From Xestospongia muta (taxonomy: Eukaryota > Porifera > Demospongiae > Haplosclerida > Petrosiidae): a stretch of DNA of 64,000 nt. The DNA lies in contig OY848918.1 of the NCBI GenBank assembly GCA_963693285.1, positions 13,886,263 to 13,950,262 of the forward strand. The letters run 5' to 3'. The translations under genes were made by a program, and so were the position numbers. Below are positions 1 to 11,974 of this stretch, piece by piece; within the stretch, counting starts at the first letter, position 1; the number at the start of each line of letters is the position of its first letter. The notes below the pieces were generated by a model. That model saw nothing but the letters and a program-made list of their open reading frames with translations. It ran no database searches and was not told where the DNA came from.

Positions 1-590
1 AGAGGTATGTGCCAGTCTTAAATATAGGATAGAGATATATGCCAGTCTTAACAGTATATATTATAGAGGTATGTGTCAGTCTTAAATATAGGATAGAGAT
101 ATGTGCCAGTCTTAATAGTATATAGGATAGAGATATATACCAGTCTTAATAGTATATAGGATAGAGACATATACCAGTCTTAACAATATATATTATAGAG
201 GTATGTGCCAGTCTTAAATATAGGATAGAGATATATGCCAGTCTTAACAGTATATATTATAGAGGTATGTGTCAGTCTTAAATATAGGATAGAGATATGT
301 GCCAGTCTTAATAGTATATAGGATAGAGATATATACCAGTCTTAATAGTATATAGGATAGAGATATATACCAGTCTTAATAGTATATAGGATAGAGACAT
401 ATACCAGTCTTAACAGTATATATTATAGAGGTATGTGTCAGTCTTAAATATAGGATAGAGATATGTGCCAGTCTTAATAGTATATAGGATAGAGATATAT
501 ACCAGTCTTAATAGTATATAGGATAGAGCATTGTGCCAGTCTTAATAGTATATAGGATAGAGATATGTATTAGTGTTAACAGTATATATA
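1..590. repeat. Higher-order tandem satellite in WDR43 intron
   Basis: Tandem units of about 30-34 bp share a core reading CCAGTCTTAA followed by TATAGGATAGAGATA. Unit variants recur in the same order: an AGAGGTATGTGCC variant occurs at 1 and 197, and an AGAGGTATGTGTC variant at 65, 261 and 427. This gives a 196-bp higher-order period over the first two turns and a 166-bp spacing in the third. The array begins before the window and lies upstream of the first visible WDR43 exon, so it is intronic. Confidence 0.9.
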
Positions 591-697
591 ACTAGTTTAT
601 TCCCAGTAGTGAATGTTTACTTTATTGACTAGCCACTTCATGTTTGAGGGTGTGGCTAGCTAACATAAATTTACTTCTTTTTCTTTTCTATATGCAG

Positions 698-3600
698 CCT
701 AGTGATGGAGTTGGGGGTGTGGTCAGCATAAGCTGGGGAGGAGAGGAGACACTTTATGTAGCAGATGGTTCACCTGAAGTGATCCGGTGGACTATTGGAA
801 AGGACTTGCTATCAAGGTAGATTATGATATAATGCTGGATAATAGAGTATCTGTTTTATTTTTAGATGGAAAGCTGATAAAAGAGGTGTGTCATGTGTGT
901 GTAGTCGTAACCATGGAGATGTAGTACTCACTGCCGGTAAAAGTATAAAACTATGGGATGCTATTAATCAAACATTAATTAAAGTAAGCCAAGACATTTA
1001 TATTGGGACTTATAGTGTCATAAAATTTCAAAACATTTTGCACTCCACTTTTAAAAATGAATGTAAAGCGCTAAACTGTTGATACTGTATAAATAACGAC
1101 AAGTGGGTGTGGCTGTAAAGCATCAAGTAATTAATATTCTTATTTTTTGGTTTTGAAGATAGTGATAGCGCAATTTGGCATTGAAATTGTCTGTTTATAG
1201 TATCATTATTACTGGATCAAATGATAACAGTCTTTAACATTTTTTCCTACCTATTTGCTTTGAATTTGTTCATTATTGTTCACATACCTTTGTAAACCTT
1301 TGCAAATAATGATGAATGGGTGTGGTCTAGTGCCTACACTATAGATTGTTTGTAACTAGGAAATGCCCACACACTCCATTACACTCCTTGTCCCAGAATG
1401 TATGTGTAATAGTACTTTCTTAATAAATGACTAAAACTACAATTTTTAACTCTAATTACTAAAAATGAAACTAGTATAATAACATTACCATGTTATAGTC
1501 ATACATTATTTCACTGTCAACTGAATTTTCAGAGTGTAAAGTTTGCTTCAAGTTAAAAGTATAAGTGCTTTGAAAAACCTTCCACTGGATTTACGGTCAT
1601 TTACCATAATATGAAAAGACCTACTTCATAGAAATTGGCTTAAATCAATATAGTTATTAATTGTTAAATTAATTCAGTAATAGTATTGCTATATGAAGCA
1701 ATACTCCCCAAAGTGTTATTCAACAGGTTTATTGTACAAATTATCAATTTAAACAACTTTGCATTAACTTTTTGTAAACTTATATATTATAAACAAAGAT
1801 ATATAGACAACATGTTGATCAATAGAAAAGATTCTTTAAATACTGTAAGAATTCTGCTTCGTGTTTTAATTAAAATTAGTCGATTTCTTTGGATATGGAG
1901 TGCATTTGTTCATTTAGTTCTGTGGGATCATGTGTGTTGTTTCCAATCCCAGGTATGTAGTCATATAGTCTATGTTTATACAGTGTCAGAATGTTTTGTA
2001 AGATGATGTAAAGATTTCTATAATAATACTTTAACTTTGACAAAGCAAGTAAAACCTCTTTGGTTGTTTTGTGAATATGTCGAGTCTGCTTGTTTGAGTT
2101 GTCTCAGAACTGATTCTTCTAATTGTGCTTGTAAATATTTTGCCACCTAGTATCATCTCCATTCATGAGATTGTGTTACATAACATTATGATTATTATTG
2201 CATATTCTGAATTACAATTATCTGTAATTGTTTAAAGTATGAACGATTTCAGTTTCTAAATGATTATAGTGTTTTAATAATATATTCTTGGTTCTTTACT
2301 CAGAGGTTTACAGGACATATTAACAATGTACATTCTCTTCTCTTCGTCTCTCCAACTCTTTTCTTATCTGCTGCTGAAAGTGACAGAACAGTTAGTCTAT
2401 GGTGAGAATCTGTAATATTTTACGAAATTAAAAAAAGCTTAATATAATCATTCTATTTCATTAAATTGAAAATAGTTTGTATAAATTGAATTAATTTCAT
2501 ATTGTTTTATGTATGTCTTAGTACATTTGTATTAGGTAATTAGTTATTGGTTATTAATTAGTTATTAAGTTATTAGTTATTATTTTATAAGTTGCTGATA
2601 ACATTATAGGAATACTGAGAGTGGTAATGGAACATCGTTAATATGTGAGAAGGAGGTGTGGTCAATATGTACCCAAAATGAAGAAACACAAGATGAAAAG
2701 GTAATTAAAATTGGATGTGGCTAGTTTATTGAGTCTACTTGTACGCTAGCATCCATTTGTATTGTTTAATTCATTAATTGTACATTATAAATAACTACAT
2801 CCTTTAATGTCTGCTGATAATCTTGATATATATTAGTTTTGTTAGTACATTTGTATTGGCATTATTAAACAAATGTTAGAACCATATGTTCCCTTTTGTT
2901 TTGTTGTATTGTTGTATAATATACAACAGTATCAATAAATGTTATTCCCTTTTGCTGTGAGTATTTTATCATAAGAAGTTCTGGTTAGAGACTAAGCATT
3001 GTCATTGTGATTACCACCTCCTACACACCTTACATCAGTTTTGTCAGTACGTTTGTATTGCTATCATCAAACAAATATAATGTCAATTGATATTTCTACA
3101 CATGTCCACTTTCATTTTGTTGTATTGTTATAGAAATGATTTTTGAGCCTGATGAATGAAATTAATCTACATAGAATATCTGTCAAAGCAGATTGCGACC
3201 AATGAATTTAATTATTGTGAAAACTTTGAATTAAGTTTGACTGATTGAGGCTTGAACATTTCTGTAATAAGAGAAACATATTTGAGCAGGACTATAGTTT
3301 TCTCCAGTGTTCATAGTTCAAACTTGTGTACTTAACAGCAATTGAGTAATCTTTGGACAACTTTTTACAATTATAATTGTTATAATCTTACTGAATTGGC
3401 TCAATGACTTGTAAAGATATGTAATTACAAGATCCTACATGACATGAAGGGACTGCTTTACTGAAATTAACTATTTATTAGATAATGTAGTTTTGAAAGC
3501 TCAAAGTATCTGGCATTATGTATATATAACACTTCCTAAACAATATAGGGTACTGTGTTAATTGACAGTGTGTTACTTACACATGTCTTGTATCTTTTAG

Positions 3601-6600
3601 ATGAATGTGGTTACTGTTTGTGAAGATGGAACACTACATTTGTTTGTAATTGATTGTCGCAATCACATGAAAACGTCAGAACCATTCTTACCTCATACAA
3701 CAATACAGTTTGTAACCAAACCTGAAGCACAGGTAAATAATGAATAATAGGTCATAATTACAGGTAGAGTCATTATTAGTGTAGTTGGTATCAGTGACTA
3801 TTCTCATTTATTTATTGCAGTGAGAGCTCAGTGACTATTGTTGTGACTTTTAATTGAATTTGTTGTTAGATATTACCAACTCATTTTATTAATTTCATGT
3901 CTTGTTTATTTATATCTCTTACATATTTCCATATTTTACAATTTATGTGTAACAAATCGTATATGATTTCTGTTCCACAGAGCCCTTCAGCTTTACCTGT
4001 ATTTGGTAGTTACCTAACCACTGCTGGTGATATCCTTGTGTCACATTCCTATTCTCTCAGACCTACATTTGAAACTATTGTAAGTTAAACAGTGAACTGT
4101 CAATTCAAACATACAACATATCAGTTGTTAAGTGCCACATCCAACTGTCCAAATGGCAATTTTAATGTCAATTGTTAACGGAACATGTTTATTTGAAAAT
4201 AAATAATACATCTGACGTAACTTCATTCATTAGATTGTACCTTTGACATGCACATACTTGATTCCTTTTAAGATCTTTTCTATTGTGACAGCTTTTAGAC
4301 ATTGTTCATCTGATCACGTATTGACCAGGTTTTCTTTCAGGGGGGTGGGGAGGCATTCGCCCCCTTGGCTTTGGCTTGCCCCTCTCCCCTTGGAATGCTG
4401 AGAATTTTTGTTTTACATGTGAATCAATTCAAGTGTTTATAAAAGCTTTAATGGCACAAATTGTCAATAAATGATAACAATAGATAAAATACATTTTATA
4501 TTTTCTAGTCCATATTTCTAATTGTTTCTAAATCATCATCATTTTGTGGCTATGTTTGTGTGAAAACAGTCCCAGATTCCACCAAAATACATCAAATCAA
4601 ATGCAAAAAGTCCAATTTTTCTGGGGGGCTACTACCAGACCCCCCTAGTTTGCCACATGCATAGTACACAGATATCACTTACCCCCCTCCCACTCCCCCA
4701 TTGTATATCATTTCCCCCCCTTAGCCAAAACCTGAAAGAAACGCTGTTGACATTTAATAATTACACAACTAGAATTTACTATAATATAGACTACTGTTAG
4801 TCACACAATATTCCTTAAATGTTATGTCTGTCTCTTTGCTAGCCATTTAAGCAATCAGAGGAAAGACTATGTCTTATTAGAACTCCACCCAAAGGATTAT
4901 TCCTAACTAAAGACAACAGCAAGACCACTTATAACAAAGACCGCTCTAGTGTGACTTTATTAGGTCTTAGTAGCCCTCGGATGTTACCATGGCAACAAGG
5001 GAAAGAAAAGGGAGTAGAGGAAGTCCCAATGACAGACAGGCTACAATCATTATCATTAGGAGAAGAATCATCAACTGTTAAAGATAAAAGGTACTCACTA
5101 TGATTTTTATATTGACAACTATAGACCGCCCACCCTCTGATTGTCAGTATAGTTATTGGTGAAGTGTAAATCGTGTTCCTGAAATGGTATTTAGCTAGTT
5201 AAAATTGAGCCATTAAAAAATTTTTGAGACATAAGTGCACATTCCAACGAAAGCAAACAAAGAACAACTTTGACGTGACATGCCAATGCATTTTGGTCAT
5301 TAAACATTAAACTCAATTATGTATAAATAAGAAGTGCATTACCAAATATCTATCACATTTTATTATTTAACTAAACATGTAGTTTTTGTTTGGAATTCAA
5401 AGAAGTATATAGTTGAAAGTGGTAGTTGTGGTCAATGACCATACCTACCACTTTCTTCTGCATACAACTTGTGATGCTTGATGTACAACTATTTATAGCA
5501 TATAATCAGTTTTAATGTGGTATGTTTAGTTTGTTTGATTCTTTGCTATCTTGACCTTTAACAGATGGCCTTAACATTCTGTGATATAATGATAAACTGT
5601 GTTACATCCTGTGATATAACAATAAGCTGTGTTACATCGTGTGATATAACAATAAACTTTGTTGTATCGTGTGATATAACAATAAAGTAAACTGTCAACT
5701 GTACTTATTATATTATCACATGCATAATGGTTGACCTTTCTCAGCTGCTGTTATAGGGAGCAAAGTAAAAAAAAATATGTCAGCATAGATAGATAAGTAA
5801 CACAGTTAGATTTCTATTGACCTTCCTGACCAATTTACTATATACATGTACATGAGAAGGGCTAGTGCTAAAGGCTGATACTGCGCAGTCAATCCAGTGC
5901 AATACAGTTGAGGTGCAATCTTGATACTAGTGTATACACTGTCTTAATATTAACCCTTTTGTAATATATCTTGTGTGGTACTCATAATATCATGTTATCA
6001 TTTCTACTCTCTTTTTCTATGATAGTCATTCCAAGTATCCAACCACAGAGAGTTTGACACTATTGGTTGTTCAAGCTGTACACAGTGGAGATAAAAAATT
6101 ACTTGAACAAGCATTAATTGTTAATAATGAGCGATTAGTGGTTAGTACTGTACGCAAACTTCCTGTTACTGCTGTGATTCCATTCTTAAAAATAGTGAGT
6201 TATATGACACACATTGTGTATACAAGTTATTTAGAGGGTGTGGCTGTGAAGCATTTGTACACCTGCAGATCTCAAATGCATGATAATATTAATGGAACAT
6301 TTATTTAGCTTTGCTATTATATTTAAGTGTATATGTGTGTGTGTTCTAAATTTACAAGGTCATGTGATCTTCATTGACCTGCCTTTGTGATGCAAGCACT
6401 ATGTAATCTGTAGCCTTAACAATAAACCACAAAGTCATAATCCTATTACTTAATATTATATTTCTAACACTACAAGTCGGGTTTTAGTTACATACAATGA
6501 TTACTGTTTTATTATTTTTTCTCTTATACAGCTTGTTGACCTTCTCCATGAAAAACCCAATCGTGGAAATGAGCTGATAATTTGGATAAGAATGCTTTTA

Positions 6601-8109
6601 CTTCATCACACGGCTTACCTACTAACAGTGAGCTTGTATTATTCTCCTACAGCCTAGCAGTCTCTCTCTGTTTAACAAGTAAAGACTGTTATGATGGCTT
6701 ATGTGGAGATATGTCACTATAAATATAGTTCACTACATTACATAAAGAGAATATAGTTACAATACAAAACTCAACATATACTAATACTATATGCTGGGAA
6801 AATTTTGTGTGACTTAATCCCTTATTTTTGATTATTGTTTCACCAATTTTTGATATACAAGGATATGTTAGTGACTGACTAATGTTTATCACTTAGAAAA
6901 AGAACCATAATTTCCATAAAAGTTTTTCATAGATACAAATAATAGTAGATTATAACATTCCAAAATGTCAGTTTTACAAGAATTTATACAAGTGACAGCT
7001 CCTGCCACTTCTCAAAATATCAATGTCATTTTTCTAGATGAGGGGGGTGGTCTAAAAAGTACTGATAAGGTACTGGTACATGCCTTAAAGTCATCTCTAT
7101 ACATTTAGTGTATTAGGAGTGTGATAAGTTTACACAATGTACATGACCTTTTATCTCAATGCTTAAGTATGCCTGGCCCAACCTTGTATTCATTAATTCA
7201 TCCAAGTGTTACCAAAATTTTCCAGTATGTTGTAGTTGTTATTGTGTGCAAGAAACCAAATTTTGTTAATATGTACATTTAATGTATATAACAGCCTGTT
7301 TTTACCCTATAGGTACCACACCTCCTTGATACATTAAGTCTATTATATCAATCAATGGACACACGTATTTCCTTGTTTGGTAAATTGGCTAAATTACAAG
7401 GAAAATTAGACCTTCTGTTAGCACAGGTAGGGAAGAGTCTCATAGAACTTTACATGTAGATTTTGTTTTAACTGTCATGTTACTTGCTTCATTAATATGT
7501 TATATAAAAGTATCTGTCACTTAATTCTCTTGGTCTTTGTAGACAAGTGAAGATGACGAGATAACAGGACAATCAGAATCACCAACAACACCATTTCATT
7601 CTATCACAGCTGGTGCAGGTAATAATGATGTGGTACTTGTAATTTTGATTTAATGATGACTAGATCAAGAACCTAGTGATGATGATGAAGAAAGCGTTAT
7701 GTATGAGTCAGATGAGGTAAGCTTAGATAGGCACATCATTTTCATTTACATGTTGAAAGTATTATGTAACTACATACTATGTTAGTATATTCTGTCTAAT
7801 TTGAGATGATGATAGTTTTGTAGAACTCGATAATGTAACATGTCATCAACCTATGTTATTAGTCTTTCATGTATTTGCTATATAAGACATTTTCTATTGT
7901 TTCTAAACATTTTTATTGCAATTAATGAACACTTGTGCTAGCATTTGTTATTAATAGGCAAGTTATACATGTGGTATTATGGGACGATGATTTAAAAATT
8001 TTATTTCATTATCTCATGCTGTCTCTTTTGTTTATTGTAGGAAGATGAAATTGAAAACCAAGAAGATGAAGAGGAAGATCAAGAGGACATGATGGACACT
8101 CATAGTTAA
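698..8109 (+). CDS. WDR43: WD repeat-containing protein 43 (UTP5 homologue), 5' end outside window
   Basis: WDR43/Utp5 belongs to the t-UTP part of the nucleolar SSU processome and supports pre-18S rRNA transcription and processing. Visible exons, all with GT-AG borders and compatible phases, are 698-816, 866-983, 2304-2401, 2610-2700, 3601-3732, 3981-4079, 4843-5090, 6026-6194, 6532-6627, 7313-7426, 7543-7618, 7664-7716 and 8041-8109 (TAA). The early exons encode WD40 blades (IKLWDA, RFTGHINNVHS, VSLW). A linker containing MTDRLQSLSL follows. The Utp12 domain (SLTLLVVQAVHSGDKKLLEQ, then LPVTAVIPFLKI, then RISLFGKLAKLQGKLDLL) is encoded by 6026-7426. The tail is acidic (EDEIENQEDEEEDQED), as in animal WDR43. 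The N-terminal blades are missing because the gene starts left of the window. The intron at 7619-7663 is only 45 bp. Converges with ELO-A. Identity comes from domain order and motif resemblance recalled from the human protein. Confidence 0.92.
4326..4746. mobile_element. Non-autonomous DNA transposon (MITE-like) in WDR43 intron
   Basis: The left end CAGGTTTTCTTTCAGG and the right end, read in reverse complement as CAGCGTTTCTTTCAGG, match at 14 of 16 positions. The element is flanked by a perfect 5-bp direct repeat TTGAC (4321-4325 and 4747-4751). The interior is rich in G and C homopolymer runs and has no coding potential. It sits in the intron between the WDR43 exons ending at 4079 and starting at 4843. 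The superfamily is uncertain; a 5-bp target duplication does not fit hAT (8 bp). Confidence 0.7.
5581..5690. repeat. 30-bp minisatellite, four units
   Basis: The motif GTGATATAAYAATAAACTG restarts at 5581, 5611, 5641 and 5671, an exact 30-bp period, with the last unit partial. It lies in the WDR43 intron between 5090 and 6026. Confidence 0.85.
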
Positions 8110-8282
8110 CTCGTTCATTATATCATCTTTCCATATTCCTCATACCGTCACTTTTCACACTCACTTAAAGTGTACGTAGTAACTATTTATTGTTACTCAA
8201 AGTGAATATTATTTCTTTTTGATATAATAATATTGTAAAGACAAAAAAAATTATTAAAATATATTAATCTTTTATTCTTTGG

Positions 8283-8845
8283 TGTAGAGTACACCTACCT
8301 TCTGTAATTGAACTACATAAACAGAACAACATAGATACCTACTAAACACATTGACCTTTATGTCACACTTGAAGTTGTTAGAAACATATGACTTGTAATA
8401 TATTATCAGAGCCAGAAACACCTGCAACAACTGGAGAATAATACTTCATTTTGCTACATGAGAAGGAAGTCAAAGTCCAATAGCTTTAAGGGCATAGTAA
8501 CTGTACAGATAGAACAAGCATCATGTTGATATGTGGATCATACTTTGTTGCTGTTATACAGACAGATTGCTTGAAACCATTATTGCATATATGATGAACT
8601 AGGTTAGGTACTAAGGATCATGCACCATAGAAATATAGCCAGACCAACATTCCATACCAACAGAGTACAAGGATCATAAGCAGGCTTTAACTCCATCCAT
8701 TTTTGGCCAGCATGCACATATAAAGGACTGATATTGGTATTGTGAATTTGTGAGAGTATATATTTCAGTCCTGTGTCTTAAATACGTCATGTTTGAACTG
8801 AATATCACTGAATATAGGAATATATTTCATTCTCCTCTTCAGATT
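8283..8845 (-). pseudogene. ELOVL6-like elongase pseudogene (ELO-A type)
   Basis: Read on the minus strand, this stretch aligns along its length with ELO-A (9773-10627). It retains stretches corresponding to the C-terminal helices, the TAFIV-adjacent region and the N-terminal loop. It carries many indels, and the central segment with the HxxHH box and the NxxVHxxMYxYY motif is deleted: the homology jumps from the helix after MYSYYALK directly to the luminal loop. No open frame longer than a few dozen codons survives. It lies between the WDR43 3' end and ELO-A, in the same orientation as the other elongases. It is therefore a dead tandem copy. Confidence 0.8.
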
Positions 8846-9772
8846 ATGTTACTCAATCTTCCACTACCAACAACTTAATTCCTAACCTGTAGAGTGTAGA
8901 ACCTCTACTTATCGCCATTTCTATTTCAATAGAGTTGTACATCTTTAGGACAAATTACCATACATTGACATTTCCGTATTGTTTTGTACTATTAAACATC
9001 AAATTTCCAGTTACTTGTGGGAATATTGTGTCCAACTTTGATTCAGACAATAGTTGTTCCTCATTTTATTTGTTCTTGTTCGTCTTGTCATTCAATAAAC
9101 TCATAATTATATCATTATACTACTAGGCTACACCATTATTGGTGTTAGACCTTCAACTACACAATAGTCATAAATTTCCGCCATGTGTTGTAAAGAATAA
9201 AAAATAATAATAATAATCAGAGTAGTCTCGTGTAGGGGGTGGGGTTGATTACGCTAGACTGACCTTTTGAGTTGAAATCTAACTTCGAAAGCAATATAAC
9301 AGTGCATTTATCGGTAATAAAAGAACACCTAACAACATGTATCTCCTTTAATGGGAGAACATCTAAAACATAGACATTATAGTAGAAATATATGTAACAA
9401 TGTACAGTTATGCTTCTTATTGAATTGTAATAATAAAGTTCTTGGTATCTTGAAAACAAGTTCATAAAAACATTCCAAACTAGGATAAAGCATGTGACAT
9501 CTGTCAATTTACAATCCCTTCGTCATACTCTAATGCTTATATCTATAATGAGTCTTCTTTTACAAGGAAACAGCAGCATAGTCAGGCTCACGTCACTATC
9601 ACAAGCACAAAATAGTGTAAATATTTTTTAGAAAAATGAAGTATGATCAGAGGCTCAATTTCTGTTCATTAATTCCAATTCTCACGTCCTTATATAACTG
9701 CACTGGAACCAATATTTTTGATAGCATGTGTAATTTTTTAAAAAATCAAAATTAATACATAATTACTGAAGA
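8846..9772. other. Gene-free stretch between elongase pseudogene and ELO-A
   Basis: Contains a short ATA-trinucleotide run near 9203-9215 and a minus-strand open frame at 9217-9507 with no recognisable domain, probably chance or the ELO-A 3' flank. No RNA gene or clear element was seen. Confidence 0.5.
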
Positions 9773-10627
9773 TTACTCTTTTTTGTTCTTTGGCCTAATA
9801 TACCTCCTGTAAAAGAAATACATGAACAAAAGAGCATACGAACCATAGATACCTAGTGCAAGATAAAACACATTAACATCTACATCACATTCCTCTTTGT
9901 CAATAAAATACGCCTTGTATGCAACAAAGTTCATTATCAAAGCCACAAACATTTGCGTTAACTGAAGAATAGTAATTGATTTTGCCACTTGAGTAGGGAC
10001 TTTGACTCCAACAGCTTTAAGAGCATAATAACTATACATAAATGAATGTACACTGTAATTCATGGCACTAAACCACTGGTTGATAGGGTTAGCTCCACTC
10101 AGACTATATGCATAGCAAGAGCTCACCAATGCTGTCATGTGATGATACCAGTGAAGGAATTGAAGAGGACTTTTACGTAGAACAATGAAGGCTGTATCTC
10201 CTAGTTCAATGATTTTTGAGAAGATAAAGAACAAGCACCATATGTTGATATGTGGATCGTACTTCGTTGCTGTTGTACAGACAGATTGCTTGAAACCATT
10301 CTCGTATACATGATTAACTAGATTGGGTACTAAGGATCGCGCACCAAATATAGAAAATATAGCCAGACCAACATTCCATACGAATAAAGTACGGTGAAGA
10401 TTATAAGCAGGCTTTGACTCCATCCATTTTTGACCAGCATACACTAACAAGATGTAAAGGATAGATATTGGAATTGTGAGAGTCCAGTTGTTATAAACCC
10501 TGTCTTGGGCCTTCAACACGTCGTGTTTGGACCGAATATCATTGATTATTGGAATATATTCCAGCAGAGACATTTCAGAGAAGTCAGGATAAAAAAGCGA
10601 GAGAATATATAATATAGGTGACCTCAC
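9773..10627 (-). CDS. ELO-A: ELOVL6-like very-long-chain fatty acid elongase
   Basis: Single-exon ER membrane 3-ketoacyl-CoA synthase that condenses malonyl-CoA with a long-chain acyl-CoA. The 284-residue frame carries all ELO signatures: KIIELGDT (138-145), the catalytic histidine box HWYHH (159-163), NYSVHSFMYSYYAL and ITILQLTQM, with about seven hydrophobic segments. HWYHH and the MYSYYAL block place it in the ELOVL3/6 branch, which acts on saturated and monounsaturated acyl-CoAs; substrate is inferred. The C-terminus KNKKE fits a K-x-K-x-x ER retrieval signal. An internal methionine (codon 19, start at 10573, MSLLEYIP) aligns better with the paralogues and may be the true start, giving 266 residues. 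The gene is followed on its 3' side by a dead copy and preceded by ELO-B in the same orientation. Confidence 0.93.
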   Translation of the reverse strand: MRSPILYILSLFYPDFSEMSLLEYIPIINDIRSKHDVLKAQDRVYNNWTLTIPISILYILLVYAGQKWMESKPAYNLHRTLFVWNVGLAIFSIFGARSLVPNLVNHVYENGFKQSVCTTATKYDPHINIWCLFFIFSKIIELGDTAFIVLRKSPLQFLHWYHHMTALVSSCYAYSLSGANPINQWFSAMNYSVHSFMYSYYALKAVGVKVPTQVAKSITILQLTQMFVALIMNFVAYKAYFIDKEECDVDVNVFYLALGIYGSYALLFMYFFYRRYIRPKNKKE

Positions 10628-10640
10628 TCCACCACATGAG

Positions 10641-10658
10641 TTACGTAACGTTACGTAA
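10641..10658. promoter_or_regulatory. Double PAR-bZIP/C/EBP-type palindrome upstream of ELO-A
   Basis: TTACGTAACGTTACGTAA is a perfect 18-bp palindrome made of two TTACGTAA sites (10641-10648 and 10651-10658). TTACGTAA is the optimal site for PAR-bZIP (TEF/HLF/DBP), NFIL3 and C/EBP factors. It lies 14 bp upstream of the first ELO-A ATG and 68 bp upstream of the internal one. Function is inferred. Confidence 0.55.
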
Positions 10659-10850
10659 TCAATAAACCGAAATTAGTGGGTGGTAATGAATGGAATGCCA
10701 TGCACGTGGTATTTAATTATTCAATACCCTAGATTGGGTAACTACTATATTATAACCAACCCGATTGTTCAGTTTAGATTTAGTGTTTAGGTGCACATTA
10801 ATTTCACTTATTAGTACTTGGTTATAATAAATAATTACAATTAAGAGAGC

Positions 10851-10856
10851 TTTATT
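10851..10856 (-). terminator. Polyadenylation signal of ELO-B
   Basis: AATAAA on the minus strand, about 66 bp downstream of the ELO-B stop codon. Spacing fits a short 3' UTR. Confidence 0.55.
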
Positions 10857-10921
10857 GATAATTGGTAATCATATTAATCATTTACTAAATACAAATTAAT
10901 ATTAAACAAAAATGATATTTC

Positions 10922-11755
10922 CTATTCCTTTTTATTCTTCATCTTGATATATCTCGTGTAAAAGAAGATCATAAACAGAATAGCATATGAACTGTAGATA
11001 ACTATTCCAAGATAAAATATATTGATATCAAAATCACAATCTTCATTATTGATGTAGCTCCTATATGCTGTTATATTTACTAGCAAACCCACAAACATCT
11101 GTGATAACTGTAGGATAGTGATGGTCTTTGCCACTTGGGAAGGAACTTTGACTCCAGCAGATCTTAGAGCATAATAAGTGTACATAATAGTATGTACACT
11201 ATAGTTCATACTGCCAAACCAATGACCAATTACATGAGCTTTTGGTGTATTTAATCCGACGGATGAGTAAATTAACACTGTCATATGGTGATACCAGTGA
11301 AGAAATTGAAGAGGTGTTTTATGCAGAATAATGAAGGCTGTGTCACCTAACTCAATGGATTTTGAGAACACAAACAGAAACATCCAGAGAATGATGTGTG
11401 GGTTAGTTATTATATCTGTCTTACAAACTGCTTGTTTGAAGCCTCTGTCATAGACAGAATGAACTAAACTCGGTACAAATTGTAAAGCACCAAACATAGA
11501 AAATAGAGCCAAGCTAAGGTTCCACAAAAGAAGAAAACGACGAAGATTATATGAAGGCCTTGACTTCATCCATTTATGTCCAGCATACACTAACAAGACG
11601 TACGCCACGGATATCGGAATTGAGAGAGTCCAGTAATCACTTATCCAGTTCTGGGCACTTTCTGTGTCAAATTTGGCTTGAATATCTCGAACTACAGGGA
11701 TATATTCCAGTGGAGTAGATAGATGCTTTCGTTCAGCAGCAACCATGTTAAACAA
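10922..11755 (-). CDS. ELO-B: ELOVL6-like fatty acid elongase
   Basis: Single-exon 277-residue elongase, the closest relative of ELO-A within the window. ELO motifs are KSIELGDT (132-139), HWYHH (153-157), NYSVHTIMYTYYAL and ITILQLSQM. Multiple hydrophobic helices fit the seven-segment ER topology. The C-terminus KNKKE is identical to ELO-A and fits a K-x-K-x-x retrieval signal. The start at MFNMVAAERK is preceded by an ELO-B-specific N-terminus; codon 4 is an alternative start. The minus-strand upstream region has an AT-rich TTTATAAT stretch (about 11782-11789) and a GTGCATG element (around 11808-11815) shared with the ELO-A promoter. Tandem with ELO-A and ELO-C, about 300 and 220 bp away. 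No internal stops; likely functional. Confidence 0.93.
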   Translation of the reverse strand: MFNMVAAERKHLSTPLEYIPVVRDIQAKFDTESAQNWISDYWTLSIPISVAYVLLVYAGHKWMKSRPSYNLRRFLLLWNLSLALFSMFGALQFVPSLVHSVYDRGFKQAVCKTDIITNPHIILWMFLFVFSKSIELGDTAFIILHKTPLQFLHWYHHMTVLIYSSVGLNTPKAHVIGHWFGSMNYSVHTIMYTYYALRSAGVKVPSQVAKTITILQLSQMFVGLLVNITAYRSYINNEDCDFDINIFYLGIVIYSSYAILFMIFFYTRYIKMKNKKE

Positions 11756-11974
11756 GGGTTATGGGAGGAGCTGTTTTACAAATTATAAAGGCAGCGCTGA
11801 AATTGTGTCATGCACGCGGTAGCGAGTAACTATTATAAAATACGAAATTATTAAATTATTATACATTTAAGTACCGGACGAGTACCCCTTGCTTTTAGAA
11901 TTATTGGTTGAAATAAGAAGTGGATGGTACAATTTACGATAATAATAAAATATAATTTTAAAAAATTACTAAAG

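Noticed and set aside
1..590. Regularly repeated 30-34-bp units resembling a CRISPR array
   Set aside because: The units are contiguous with no unique spacers and show higher-order satellite structure inside a eukaryotic intron.
9217..9507. 96-codon minus-strand open frame
   Set aside because: No domain, atypical composition, and it lies in the 3' flank of ELO-A. Probably chance.
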